A DNA stretch of 64,000 nucleotides from Nocardia fluminea. Its GTDB lineage: Bacteria; Actinomycetota; Actinomycetes; Mycobacteriales; Mycobacteriaceae. How positions within the stretch are numbered: position 1 is the stretch's first letter; every line of letters starts with the position of its first letter. Location: contig NZ_PJMW01000002.1 of assembly GCF_002846365.1 (NCBI RefSeq), forward strand, positions 5,456,001-5,520,000. The letters run 5' to 3'. The position numbers and the translations under genes are program-made. The notes below the pieces were generated by a model. The model did not search any database and was not told the DNA's origin. It saw only the letters and a list, made by a program, of their open reading frames with translations. This document shows, piece after piece, positions 34,887-43,781 of the stretch.

Positions 34887-35001
34887 CTGCCACCATCTGC
34901 GCGGCGGCTACGACGTCATCGTCGACGGGATCCTCGGGCCGTGGTTCCTCCCGCGGTTTCGGGCACTCGCCGACGACGGTGGGCCGGCGCCCACCGGCTG
35001 A
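34880..35001 (+). pseudogene. P-loop kinase (AAA-type) remnant
   Basis: About 35 residues (GGYDVIVDGILGPWFLPRFR and flanks) resemble the central part of small bacterial ATP-dependent kinases of the chloramphenicol-phosphotransferase/zeta-toxin type. Neither the P-loop nor the C-terminal half is present, and the frame stops at 34999-35001. Exact ends are uncertain, because the similarity overlaps the hydrolase remnant on the other strand. Confidence 0.5.
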
Positions 35002-35036
35002 CCTGATGCGCGACAGCCTGATTCGGCCGAGCGGTC

Positions 35037-35074
35037 ACGGGGGCGCGCCCGACGGCAGGTAAGGCCGCCCCCGT
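35037..35074. terminator. Candidate terminator near the LLM gene end
   Basis: ACGGGGGC (35037-35044) pairs with GCCCCCGT (35067-35074), with a 22-nt loop. It lies just downstream of the LLM stop at 35080 on the minus strand. The long loop limits confidence. Confidence 0.35.
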
Positions 35075-35079
35075 CGAAC

Positions 35080-35997
35080 TCAGAGCTGCGATTGCACCTC
35101 GGCGGCGATGAGTTCCAGGTGGTCGAGGTCGGCGAGATCGAGGATCTGGAGGTAGATCCGGCTCGCGCCGATCTCGCGGTACTGGGCGATCTTGTCGACG
35201 ACCTCGGCGGGGGAGCCGGCCAGGCCGTTGGTCCTGAGCTCGTCCACCTCGCGGCCGATCGCGGCGGCCCGGCGCGCTACCTCGGCATCGGTGCGCCCGA
35301 CACAGGCCACCAGGGCGTTGGAGTAGATCAGTTCGTCGGTGCGACCGGCCGCGCGCACCGCGGCGCGCACCCGATCGAACTGGGCGGCGCTGTCGGCGAT
35401 CGAGGCGAAGGGCATGTTGAACTCGGCGGCGTAGCGGGCAGCCAGGCGGGGGGTGCGGACCTTGCCGTTGCCGCCGATGATCACCGGCACCGGGTCCTGT
35501 ACGGGCTTGGGCAGGGCGGGGGAGTCGGTGAGCTGATAGTGGGTGCCCTCGAAGTCGAACCTCGCTCCCGGCTTGGTCTCCCACAGGCCGGTGATGATGG
35601 CCAGCTGCTCCTCGAGCAGGCCGAAGCGGTTGTCCGGGAACGGGATTCCGTACGCGGCGTGCTCGGCCGCGAACCAGCCACTGCCCAGTCCGAGTTCCAC
35701 GCGCCCGTTCGACATCTGATCCACCTGGGCGATCTGGATGGCCAGCGGCCCCGGCAGCCGGAACGTCGCGGCGGTGACCAGCGTGCCCAGCCGGATGCGG
35801 GAGGTGTCCCTGGCCAGTCCGGCCAGGGTGATCCAGGCGTCGGTCGGGCCGGGCAGGCCGGTGGCATCGCCCATGGCGAGGTAATGATCGGAACGGAAGA
35901 ACGCGTCGAATTCGAGCTCCTCGGCGGCGCGCGCCACCGACAGCAACGTGTCGTAGTCGGCGCCCTGCTGGGGTTCGGTGAAGATGCGGAGGTCCAT
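35080..35997 (-). CDS. LLM-class F420-dependent oxidoreductase
   Basis: 305 residues of the short LLM barrel used by F420-dependent enzymes: MDLRIFTEPQQGADYDTLL, AEELEFDAFFRSDHYLAMG, LAGLARDTSRIRLGTLVTAATFR, GRVELGLGSGWFAAEHAAYG and VPVIIGGNGKVRTPRLAARYA. Cofactor choice (F420 versus FMN) is inferred from this subfamily. The ATG at 35997 is preferred; one at 36006 would add three residues. Confidence 0.85.
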   Translation of the reverse strand: MDLRIFTEPQQGADYDTLLSVARAAEELEFDAFFRSDHYLAMGDATGLPGPTDAWITLAGLARDTSRIRLGTLVTAATFRLPGPLAIQIAQVDQMSNGRVELGLGSGWFAAEHAAYGIPFPDNRFGLLEEQLAIITGLWETKPGARFDFEGTHYQLTDSPALPKPVQDPVPVIIGGNGKVRTPRLAARYAAEFNMPFASIADSAAQFDRVRAAVRAAGRTDELIYSNALVACVGRTDAEVARRAAAIGREVDELRTNGLAGSPAEVVDKIAQYREIGASRIYLQILDLADLDHLELIAAEVQSQL

Positions 35998-36064
35998 GAT
36001 CACCATCGTGCCCGATGGGTACCGCCGCGGCGCGGCGGTGGCCGGATCTGCGGGAGCGTCGGCG

Positions 36065-37177
36065 CTAGCGGCTGTCGTGTGGGTCGCCCGGATGGCGGTG
36101 GTCCGGCGGTGGGGTGAGTTCGTCGACCACCACCAAGTTCCCGCCGGACTGTTTGGCCCGGTACATCGCCGCGTCGGCGGATTGCAGCAGCCGGTCCGGA
36201 GTCGGGCACGGACATCGTGGGCAGATCGACGCGTCGAAGACCGCCACACCGACGCTCGCGGTGACGGCCACCGTGGTTTCGGGCGGTGCGGCGATCACCT
36301 GACACAGCCGTTCGGCTTCCCTGCGCGCGGCGGCCGCGGCGATCGGGGCGGCGACCACGAACTCCTCGCCGCCCGTGCGTGCCACCACCGCCGACTCCCC
36401 GGCGGCGTCGCGCAGCCGCCGGGCGGTCCGCATCAAGACGATGTCGCCGATCCGGTGCCCCCAGGTGTCGTTGACGCGTTTGAAACGGTCGAGATCGAAG
36501 CACATGACACAGATCGCGCGATTGCGGTCCATCAGCTGGGGCAGGCGGTTCTCGAGGCCGCGGCGGTTCAGCAGGTCGGTCAGCGGGTCCGACAGCGACT
36601 CGGTGCGCAGCAGTGAATACAGGAGCTGGAACGCCGGCACCGCGCTGACCACCGACGCGAGGAGCAACGCGACCGCGACGGCGAGCTGCACGCTCCCACC
36701 GCCGGTGGCGATCCGCACCGAGAACAACACCACCGACAGCAACGACCATGCCGAATGCAGGGCAAGCGCCCGGGCACTGTGGAAAAAGCTCAGGTAACTG
36801 CCGGTGCCGAGGAGCAGCACGGTGCCCATCGCCCCGAACAGCCGATCCTGCAGCTGAAGGAATTCCACCGTGAACAGCACATCGGCGCAGGCGATCAGCA
36901 CCAGGGACTCGGTCTTGCTCGGCCAGGGCAGCAGCCACCAGCGCGCGGCCCACAGGGTCCCGGACAACACGCCGACCGTCGAAGCGATGCCGGGATGACC
37001 AGGCGGGCCCACCGGCGTTCCGGCGATCACCGCGCCCATCACCGCGATCCCGGCGCCGGCGAGGCCGATCAGGATCTTCAGCGGCACCAGCGCCGACCTG
37101 GCGGCCAGCGTCCGCACCAGCCATCGGTAGTCGACCGGGTCTTGCCACCAAGCCCGCAGTGTCCTGCCGTCGTTCAT
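36065..37177 (-). CDS. Membrane-bound diguanylate cyclase (GGDEF)
   Basis: 370 residues. The N-terminal half has about six hydrophobic helices (residues 30-190). The C-terminal GGDEF domain has DPLTDLLNRRGLENRL, FDLDRFKRVNDTWGHRIGD and the active-site loop RTGGEEF. It should make cyclic di-GMP from two GTP. The product-inhibition site RxxD at its usual position before GGEEF is absent. The short tail is His/Pro-rich. GAGGGTGAG precedes the ATG at 37177. It is divergent from the TetR gene by 169 bp. Confidence 0.9.
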   Translation of the reverse strand: MNDGRTLRAWWQDPVDYRWLVRTLAARSALVPLKILIGLAGAGIAVMGAVIAGTPVGPPGHPGIASTVGVLSGTLWAARWWLLPWPSKTESLVLIACADVLFTVEFLQLQDRLFGAMGTVLLLGTGSYLSFFHSARALALHSAWSLLSVVLFSVRIATGGGSVQLAVAVALLLASVVSAVPAFQLLYSLLRTESLSDPLTDLLNRRGLENRLPQLMDRNRAICVMCFDLDRFKRVNDTWGHRIGDIVLMRTARRLRDAAGESAVVARTGGEEFVVAAPIAAAAARREAERLCQVIAAPPETTVAVTASVGVAVFDASICPRCPCPTPDRLLQSADAAMYRAKQSGGNLVVVDELTPPPDHRHPGDPHDSR

Positions 37178-37346
37178 CGACTCACCCTCGGTCCCGATCG
37201 CATCGCCTACCTCGCTGGTTACGCGTGTGGAATGCAGGAAATCCCACCAGCTGATCGGCAGTAGTCTAGGTCGGCTCGGCGGGCGATCTCGACGGGCCGA
37301 GGGAGTGGGGAGTAGGTCGGTCGACCAGCGGCGATACCGTGGGGGC

Positions 37347-38000
37347 GTGAAACGGTCACCGGAAACGGATTCCTCGGTCCGGATCATCGACGTCGTGATC
37401 GAGATGTTGATGTCGGATGGGTACGACGATCTGCAGCTCAAGGAGGTTGCTCGTCGGGCCCAGGTTTCGCTCGCGACGGTGTACAAGAAGTTCGCCACCC
37501 GTGACGATCTGATGGTCGCCGCTGTCACGCGGTGGATGGCGATCAACTCCTACGCCGAGCTGGAACTGCCTGTTCCGGGCGAGTCGCTGCGCGACGGGTT
37601 GATGCGCGTGATCCGGCACGTGTTCGAACCGTGGGAACGCAATCCCAGAATGCTCGAGGCCTACCACCGCGCCCGCAGGGGCATCGGTGGTCGCGAACTC
37701 GATGCCCAGGGCGTGAGCGCCGTGCTGCCCGTCGCCGCGGTGTTGTTCGAGGGTTACGATCCCGCCTACGTCGAGGACATCGGACTGATCATCACGAACA
37801 TGATCTATGCGTTGACCGGGCGATTCGTCGACAAGGATCTCGACGTGACCGAGATCCTGCCCACGCTCGAGCGCGCGATCGACCGCTTGACCAGTAACAG
37901 CGTGGCGCCGACGGCGAGCGTCCGCGCGGCCGACGGCACAGCGACATCGCCGTTCCCTGTGTATCCGTCGCTGGCCGGTCCCTACGGACCGGACCGTTAG
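37347..38000 (+). CDS. TetR-family regulator upstream of the mce operon
   Basis: 217 residues. HTH: RIIDVVIEMLMSDGYDDLQLKEVARRAQVSLATVYKKFATRDDLMVAAV. The ligand domain includes HVFEPWERNPRMLEAYHRARRGIGG, seen in TetR regulators of lipid and steroid metabolism in mycolic actinobacteria. The start is the GTG at 37347; the 40 in-frame codons before it are non-conserved. It lies directly upstream of the Mce operon on the same strand and may regulate it through the palindrome at 38115. Confidence 0.85.
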   Translation: MKRSPETDSSVRIIDVVIEMLMSDGYDDLQLKEVARRAQVSLATVYKKFATRDDLMVAAVTRWMAINSYAELELPVPGESLRDGLMRVIRHVFEPWERNPRMLEAYHRARRGIGGRELDAQGVSAVLPVAAVLFEGYDPAYVEDIGLIITNMIYALTGRFVDKDLDVTEILPTLERAIDRLTSNSVAPTASVRAADGTATSPFPVYPSLAGPYGPDR

Positions 38001-38074
38001 GTCCTGACGCGGCTCGCATACCTATTGACCTGCGGTAGAACGAATTTCGACGCTGTACGTCAATATTCAAACTA

Positions 38075-38090
38075 TGTGATGTAGATCACA
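38075..38090. promoter_or_regulatory. Consensus CRP-type binding site before the mce operon
   Basis: TGTGATGTAGATCACA fits the full TGTGA-N6-TCACA consensus of CRP, shared by mycobacterial CRP proteins. It lies 138 bp before the first gene of the operon in an AT-rich stretch. This suggests cAMP-linked control of Mce uptake. Confidence 0.7.
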
Positions 38091-38114
38091 AGTTACTTGG
38101 GTGAGACTGCTGTC

Positions 38115-38141
38115 ACACGGTGAGTAACCGGATTACCGTGT
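38115..38141. promoter_or_regulatory. Nested palindrome before the mce operon
   Basis: ACACGGT (38115-38121) and ACCGTGT (38135-38141) form perfect 7-bp arms. Inside, GTAA and TTAC add a second pair around CCGGA. It is a candidate operator, possibly for the TetR encoded just upstream. Confidence 0.45.
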
Positions 38142-38227
38142 GGTCGGCAGGGGCTCCGAGCGATCGAATTCTGGGCGTGGGGCGCACCTGCCGAGATCTT
38201 CAGATTCGAAGTTTGGATGGGAAGCCC

Positions 38228-38779
38228 ATGGCCGCACAATTCGTTGATTCCGCCCACTGGAGAGCCCACGCCCGTCGGCATCCGCTGCGATATCGCTTGG
38301 CCATCGTCGCGCCGAATGCCGTGGAAGTCGTTCGCTACGCGGGAGGCTGGCTCTTCGACCGGACAACCGCCGGGTGGGAGGTGACCGTCCTCGTCGACGA
38401 CCATTCCGACGATCGCCCGCTGCAGATCCTCGGTGCGACCGTGCTCGACATCGAACAGTCATTGGCGGCGCCGAAACACGAGACCTGGCCGCACGCCGTG
38501 GCGGTACCCGCCCAGATGTTCGCGGACTGTCGTGTGCGCGACGGCATCCTGGACTGTCTCGACACCCGCTCAGCCGAGCTGTCGCTGTGGGGCGACGCGA
38601 TTCCGGCCGAGCTGGCGGATCGAGTGAAGATCACCCACCATCGCGTGAGCCGCGCCGCGCGCGCGTTCAAGGCCTGCGCCTTGGCGACGGCGGGATACCC
38701 CGCGGAAGAAGTCGGCCCCACCGAGGTGTTCCGTGTCAGTGCGTCGCGGAGCACTGCTGGATTGGTCTCCGCGAGTTGA
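38228..38779 (+). CDS. Uncharacterised protein heading the mce operon
   Basis: 183 residues; I do not recognise the family. No signal peptide or membrane helix. Visible features: an N-terminal HWRAHARRHPLRYRLAIVAPNAVEVVRYAGGWLFDR, LVDDHSDDRPLQILGATVLDIE, and a basic C-terminal stretch (HHRVSRAARAFKACALATAG). The ATG at 38228 follows GGGAAG. It ends 2 bp before yrbEA, so it is very probably the first operon gene and may be a regulatory or accessory factor for the importer. Confidence 0.65.
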   Translation: MAAQFVDSAHWRAHARRHPLRYRLAIVAPNAVEVVRYAGGWLFDRTTAGWEVTVLVDDHSDDRPLQILGATVLDIEQSLAAPKHETWPHAVAVPAQMFADCRVRDGILDCLDTRSAELSLWGDAIPAELADRVKITHHRVSRAARAFKACALATAGYPAEEVGPTEVFRVSASRSTAGLVSAS

Positions 38780-38781
38780 CG

Positions 38782-39612
38782 ATGTCGACGGCCGATCGTG
38801 CGATAGCCGAGTGGGCGCGCGGCTATCTGCGCCGACACCCGATCGCCGCCCTGGAGACGGTCGGTGGCCAGTTCGTCCTCGGCATGCGCGCCTTGCGCTT
38901 TCTCGCCCTCGATGTGGTGACCGGACGGTTCGCGTTCCAGGAATTCGTCAGGCAGGCCGCGTTCATGGCCTCGTCGGCGGCCTTGCCGACGATCTTCGTC
39001 GCCTTGCCGATCGGGGTGACGCTGTCGATCCAGTTCGGCTTGCTGGCCGGACAGGTCGGGGCCACCTCGCTCGCCGGTGCGGCCAGTGGGCTCGCGGTGA
39101 TCCGGCAGGGGGCGCCGATGGTCGCGGCGCTGCTGATGGCGTCGGCGGTCGGCTCGGCGATCTGCGCGGACCTCGGGTCGCGCAAGATCCGCGACGAACT
39201 GGACGCCATGGAGATCATGGGTGTCTCGGTGATCCGCCGCCTGGTCGTACCCCGGCTGGCGGCCGGGGTACTGATCGGGGTCTCGCTGACGGGAATCGTC
39301 TGCTTCGTCGGCTTTCTCGCGGGCTACCTGTTCAACGTCTTCGTCCAGGGTGGGGCGCCGGGCAGTTTCGTCGCGACGTTCTCGTCCTTCGCGACCGTGG
39401 ACGACCTGGTGCTGACCATGATCAAAGCCGTCGTCTACGGGGCGATCGTCGCCGTGGTCGCCTGTGAGAAGGGACTGACCACCAAGGGCGGCCCGGCAGG
39501 TGTGGCGAATTCGGTCAACTCGACCGTGGTCTCCTCGATCCTGCTGCTGATGATCGTGAACGTCGCCTTCACCCAGCTGTACATGATCCTGCTGCCACAG
39601 CAGGGGCTGTAA
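38782..39612 (+). CDS. Mce transporter permease YrbE, subunit A
   Basis: 276 residues; MlaE/YrbE permease with about five or six membrane helices. Family marks: FQEFVRQAAFMASSAALPTIFVALPIGVTLSIQF, SAICADLGSRKIRDELDAMEIMGVSVIRRLVVPRL (the EQ-loop-like conserved motif) and a hydrophobic C-terminus. With YrbEB and a shared ATPase (MceG, not in this window) it forms the inner-membrane pump of the Mce lipid importer. The ATG at 38782 matches homology. Confidence 0.92.
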   Translation: MSTADRAIAEWARGYLRRHPIAALETVGGQFVLGMRALRFLALDVVTGRFAFQEFVRQAAFMASSAALPTIFVALPIGVTLSIQFGLLAGQVGATSLAGAASGLAVIRQGAPMVAALLMASAVGSAICADLGSRKIRDELDAMEIMGVSVIRRLVVPRLAAGVLIGVSLTGIVCFVGFLAGYLFNVFVQGGAPGSFVATFSSFATVDDLVLTMIKAVVYGAIVAVVACEKGLTTKGGPAGVANSVNSTVVSSILLLMIVNVAFTQLYMILLPQQGL

Positions 39613-40466
39613 TGGCCGCGCAGTACTACCCACCGGGGGTGCGGCCGATATACCGGGCCGGGGTCCGGCTGGCCTCGGGGGCGATGCGGATCGGCCACAT
39701 GGGAACGTTCCTGATCCGGGCGCTGATCTCGATCCCGGTGATGCTGCGGCACTACCGCAAGGAATTCCTGCGCATCCTGTCCGACGTCACCTGGGGAAAC
39801 GGTTCGATCGTCGTCGGCGGCGGTACCGCGGGCGTGATCATCGTGCTCGGAGCGGCGGGCGGTGCGATCGTGGGTCTCGAGGGCTACAACGCACTGCACC
39901 TGCTCGGCATGGAACCCACCATCGGCTTGATCGCCTCGACCGCCTCGACCAGGGAATTGGCGCCCATCATGGCCTCGCTGGCCTTCGCCGCCCAGGCCGG
40001 GTGCCGGTTCACCGCGCAACTGGGTGCGATGGGCATCGCCGAGGAGATCGAGGCCATGGAAGCGATGGCCATTCGCGCCATTCCCTATCTGGTCAGCACC
40101 AGGATTCTCGCGTCGGTGGTCGCGATGTTCCCGCTGTATCTGGTGTGCCTGGCGGCCAATTACCTGGCGGTCGAAGTGGTGGTCGGTCTGTCCGGCGGTC
40201 TGTCGGCGGGCACGTATCAGCACTACTTCCAGCTGGTGCTCAACGGCCCCGACATCGTGTACTCGCTGATCAAGGCAATTCTGTTCGTGATCCTCACCTC
40301 GACGATCCAGTGCTACTACGGCTTCTACGCCGCCGGCGGTCCCCAGGGCGTCGGCACGGCGGCGGGCCGGGCGATGCGCGCGTCCATCTCGGTGATGATC
40401 CTCGTCAATCTGCTCCTGACCGTGGGTCTGTGGGGCATCGGTTCCAGCGCACGGCTGGGAGGGTAG
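39612..40466 (+). CDS. Mce transporter permease YrbE, subunit B
   Basis: 284 residues. Second MlaE-type permease: GLEGYNALHLLGMEPTIGLIASTASTRELAPIMASLAFAAQAGCRFTAQLGAMGIAEEIEAMEAMAIRAIPYLVSTR carries the conserved GAM..EEIEA(M/L) loop. Its ATG overlaps the yrbEA stop by one base (TAATG), giving coupled, equimolar expression. It ends directly before mceA. Confidence 0.92.
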   Translation: MAAQYYPPGVRPIYRAGVRLASGAMRIGHMGTFLIRALISIPVMLRHYRKEFLRILSDVTWGNGSIVVGGGTAGVIIVLGAAGGAIVGLEGYNALHLLGMEPTIGLIASTASTRELAPIMASLAFAAQAGCRFTAQLGAMGIAEEIEAMEAMAIRAIPYLVSTRILASVVAMFPLYLVCLAANYLAVEVVVGLSGGLSAGTYQHYFQLVLNGPDIVYSLIKAILFVILTSTIQCYYGFYAAGGPQGVGTAAGRAMRASISVMILVNLLLTVGLWGIGSSARLGG

Positions 40467-41732
40467 ATGTCGGCGATGCTGTTCGAGAAGGACGGGCGAG
40501 GGCCGGGCGGATTCTCGCTCGTGGTGCGTGGCGTGGTGCTGATCGTGCTGACGGTGGCCATGGTCACGGCGCTGTTGATGAAGTCGACGGGCCGCTTCGA
40601 CGACAAGATCGAAGTGATCGCTGTGCTGGACCAGCTCGGCGATGGTCTCCCCGCCCGATCCGACGTCAAATTTCGTGGCCTGCTGATCGGCGCCGTGGCC
40701 ACGGTGACCCTCTCCGCCGACGGCGGTCCGAATCGGGTGAAGCTGCTGCTCGACCCGGCCTACGCCTCGAAGGTGCCGCGCACGGTCACCGCACGCGTGG
40801 TGCCGAGCAATGTCTTCGCTGTGTCCTCGATCCAGTTGGTGGACAACGGGCCAGGCCCCGCGCTGACCGCCGATACCGAGATCGCCCAGGACCGCAGCCT
40901 CGCGACCGTCCAGCTGCAGACCGCGTTGACCAAACTGCGCGAGATCATCGCCTCGACCGGGCGGCTCGGATCCGACAGCACCGTCGGCCTGCTCGCCGCG
41001 GTGGCGCAGGCCACGGATCGGCGCGGCGACGACATCGTGCGCGCCGGCGGGCAACTCGACCGGATCACCAAGGAATTCGATGCTCTCCTCGCACCCGACG
41101 GCGGCCCGTCGACCCTCGGCGCGATGGCCCAGGCGGTGCAGGGACTCAATGCGGCGGCACCGGACCTTCTCGATGCCCTGCACTCGGCGGTGCTCCCACT
41201 GCGCACGGTCGCCGAACGCCAGGGCGAACTGCTGAACCTGTTGTCCGCGGGCAACAACACGCTGTCTACGGTCGGGGGCGGGCTGACGCGGCATACCGAT
41301 CAGATCGTCACGGTGACGAATGATCTTGTGCCGGTTCTGGATGTGGTGGGCGAGGGAGCCGCCGGGTTCGCGCCGATCGTGGTCCGGATCAAGACGATCT
41401 CGGATCTGTGGTTCGCCGAGTTCTGGAATTCCGACACCCAGATGGGCACCGGCAAATTCCAGTTCCGGTTGAGCCCACACACCGCCTACACCCGTGCGGA
41501 CTGTCCCCGATACGGCGAGCTGGCCGCACCCAGTTGCGCCACCGCCCCGGACGTGATCCCCGAGCAGGAGTTGTCACCCAGCATGAATCCGCGGTCGTAT
41601 CCGGTACCCCAGCTCGGACCGGAACTGCAGGACCTGATCCGCCGCATTCTCGGCGGACAGGCCAACGCCGCGGAATCCGTCCTGGCCCAACTGCTCTCCG
41701 ACAGCCCGCTCCCGGTGGGAGGCGGCCGATGA
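40467..41732 (+). CDS. Mce family protein, MceA
   Basis: 421 residues: an N-terminal membrane anchor (LVVRGVVLIVLTVAMVTALLM, about 18-38), one MCE domain (about 45-125; LGDGLPARSDVKFRGLLIGAVATVTL), then a long helical region (140-310) and a C-terminal Cys-containing tail. Six Mce proteins form the substrate tunnel between mycomembrane and permease. The gene follows yrbEB with no gap. Position and sequence class give the A designation; which mce locus this is cannot be decided here. Confidence 0.9.
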   Translation: MSAMLFEKDGRGPGGFSLVVRGVVLIVLTVAMVTALLMKSTGRFDDKIEVIAVLDQLGDGLPARSDVKFRGLLIGAVATVTLSADGGPNRVKLLLDPAYASKVPRTVTARVVPSNVFAVSSIQLVDNGPGPALTADTEIAQDRSLATVQLQTALTKLREIIASTGRLGSDSTVGLLAAVAQATDRRGDDIVRAGGQLDRITKEFDALLAPDGGPSTLGAMAQAVQGLNAAAPDLLDALHSAVLPLRTVAERQGELLNLLSAGNNTLSTVGGGLTRHTDQIVTVTNDLVPVLDVVGEGAAGFAPIVVRIKTISDLWFAEFWNSDTQMGTGKFQFRLSPHTAYTRADCPRYGELAAPSCATAPDVIPEQELSPSMNPRSYPVPQLGPELQDLIRRILGGQANAAESVLAQLLSDSPLPVGGGR

Positions 41733-42766
41733 GCTTTCGTCGATCACTGATCGGACTGAGCCTGTTCCTCGCCGTGTCCCTCGGCCTGATCTGGGTCACC
41801 TTCGTGACCCTGCACCGCGGGGTGGACGGCACGACGCGAACGTATTCCGCGATCTTCAGCGACGTCACCGGCCTGCGCGTCGGTGACGACGTGCGGATGG
41901 CCGGGGTGCGGGTGGGTCGCGTCGACACCATCGCGCTGGTCGGCAATCGTGCCGAGGTCCGGTTCCGGGTGGAGGAACAACAGAAGGTCTTCGGCAATAC
42001 GAAAGCCTCGATCACCTATCAGAACGTCATCGGCCAGCGCTATCTCGGCCTGTCGCTGGCCGACTTCGGGCAGCCACAGGAGCTGGTACCCGGCGGCGAG
42101 ATCCCCCTCGAACACACCGAACCCTCGTTCGACATCTCTGTGCTGCTCAACGGATTCGAGCCCCTGTTCGGCGGTTTGGATCCGAAGCAAGTGGACAATG
42201 TGACCGGTGCGCTGATCACCGCGCTACAAGGCGACAACACCTCGCTGGTACTGCTGATCGCGCAGATCTCCACCCTCGCCGAGTCCGTCGCCGGGCCCGA
42301 TCAGGTACTCGGTGCGGTCATCACGAACCTGAGCCAGGTGGTGGGCGATCTGGCGGCGCACAGCGGCTCGGTGAGTACCCTGCTGACACAATCGCGGTCC
42401 ATCATCGACGGGCTCTCGCGCCACCGGGACGAGCTGATGGGGTCGTTGACGACAGTCGCGTCGGTGACCGGACGCCTGGCCACCGTCGTCGACGACGTGC
42501 GGCCGCAGCTGAACGAATTCCTCACGCGCGAACCAGGATTCACCCGGCATTTCGAGGAGAACAAGGACGGCTTCGCCTACCTGGGGTTCAACCTGCCCGC
42601 CCTGCTGAAGGGCCTGGCCAGGGTGAGTCAGGACGGGTCCTTCCTCAACACCTACCTGTGCAACATGGGTGTGACCTTCCTGCCCGCGCTCGCCACCCTC
42701 GTGCCGACCATCGTCGGGCTGGCCTCGCCGACCGGCACCATCCAACAATCACCGATCTGCAGGTGA
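41729..42766 (+). CDS. Mce family protein, MceB
   Basis: 345 residues: N-terminal anchor (LIGLSLFLAVSLGLIWVTFVTL), MCE domain (about 38-118; VTGLRVGDDVRMAGVRVGRVDTIAL, QNVIGQRYLGLSL), helical region, and C-terminal Cys residues (NTYLCNMG, SPICR). The ATG overlaps the mceA stop (ATGA). Confidence 0.9.
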   Translation: MSFRRSLIGLSLFLAVSLGLIWVTFVTLHRGVDGTTRTYSAIFSDVTGLRVGDDVRMAGVRVGRVDTIALVGNRAEVRFRVEEQQKVFGNTKASITYQNVIGQRYLGLSLADFGQPQELVPGGEIPLEHTEPSFDISVLLNGFEPLFGGLDPKQVDNVTGALITALQGDNTSLVLLIAQISTLAESVAGPDQVLGAVITNLSQVVGDLAAHSGSVSTLLTQSRSIIDGLSRHRDELMGSLTTVASVTGRLATVVDDVRPQLNEFLTREPGFTRHFEENKDGFAYLGFNLPALLKGLARVSQDGSFLNTYLCNMGVTFLPALATLVPTIVGLASPTGTIQQSPICR

Positions 42767-42770
42767 GGCA

Positions 42771-43781
42771 ATGACATCGAAACACCCTTCGAAACCCCTG
42801 CTGGGCCTGATCGCACTCGGCTTGCTGCTCGCTGTCGTCGCCGGGGCGGTGGGCTTCAACTCCCTCGGTGTCGGTCAGCAGCGCTACGACGTGGAGTTCG
42901 CGCAGGCCGCCGGTCTGCGTGTCGGGGACGGGGTCACCATCGCCGGTGTCCCGGTCGGCACGGTCGCCGACCAGCGGCTGGCCGGTGACCGGGTGCTGGT
43001 CACCCTGAGCGTCGACCGGTCCGCCGCGCTCGGCGCCGACACCCGCGCCGCCATCAAACTGACCACGCTGCTCGGTGCCCGCTATGTCGAACTGACCCCG
43101 GCCGGCGACGGCGAGATCGCCGATCACCGGATCGGATTGACCCACACCGCCGTTCCCTACGATCTGCAACAAGCCCTCGACAACGCCACCGCGACCTTCG
43201 AACAGATCGACGCGGGCCGCATCGCCACCTCGCTCGACGCGCTGGCCAACCAGCTCGACGGCGTGCCGACAGTTTTGCCCGGCCTCCTGGGAAATCTGCG
43301 CTCGCTCTCCGCGCTGCTGGGCAGCCGCCGCAACGAACTCGGCGCACTCCTGACCGGCGTGCAGCAGCTGACCACCGTGGTCAACGGTCAACAGGGCGAC
43401 CTCGCGGCCATCGTGGGTCAGGGCCGCGACTTGGTCACCGAAATCCTCGCGCGCCGCGGCGCGCTCCAGACCCTGATGGATTCCACACGGCGGCTGGCGG
43501 ATCAGGTACGCGTCCTGGTCGTCGAGGACCGGCCGAAGATCGACGAACTGCTGCGCGGATTCGACGGATTGCTCGGCAGCCTCGCCCGTCACGACGATCT
43601 GCTGCGCAACATCCTGCAGATCTTGCCCGTGCCCATCCGCAACTTCGCGAACGCGTCGGGCACCGGTAACGAGGTCGACTTCACCGCGCCCGCGGGGCCG
43701 CTGATCGACTCCTGGATGTGTGCGCTGAGCGGTCGTGCCGACCAGGTCGCGCTGGCTCCCTATTTTCAGGACTGCAAATGA
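42771..43781 (+). CDS. Mce family protein, MceC
   Basis: 336 residues: anchor helix (LLGLIALGLLLAVVAGAVGF), MCE domain (about 35-115; AAGLRVGDGVTIAGVPVGTVADQRL, TLLGARYVELTP), helical repeat region and a C-terminus with two Cys (SWMCALSG, YFQDCK). It begins 4 bp after mceB. Confidence 0.9.
   Translation: MTSKHPSKPLLGLIALGLLLAVVAGAVGFNSLGVGQQRYDVEFAQAAGLRVGDGVTIAGVPVGTVADQRLAGDRVLVTLSVDRSAALGADTRAAIKLTTLLGARYVELTPAGDGEIADHRIGLTHTAVPYDLQQALDNATATFEQIDAGRIATSLDALANQLDGVPTVLPGLLGNLRSLSALLGSRRNELGALLTGVQQLTTVVNGQQGDLAAIVGQGRDLVTEILARRGALQTLMDSTRRLADQVRVLVVEDRPKIDELLRGFDGLLGSLARHDDLLRNILQILPVPIRNFANASGTGNEVDFTAPAGPLIDSWMCALSGRADQVALAPYFQDCK

Noticed and set aside
39435..41480. 681-codon open frame antisense to yrbEB and mceA
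   Set aside because: His/Arg/Gln-rich shadow caused by high GC; the sense strand has a complete Mce operon.
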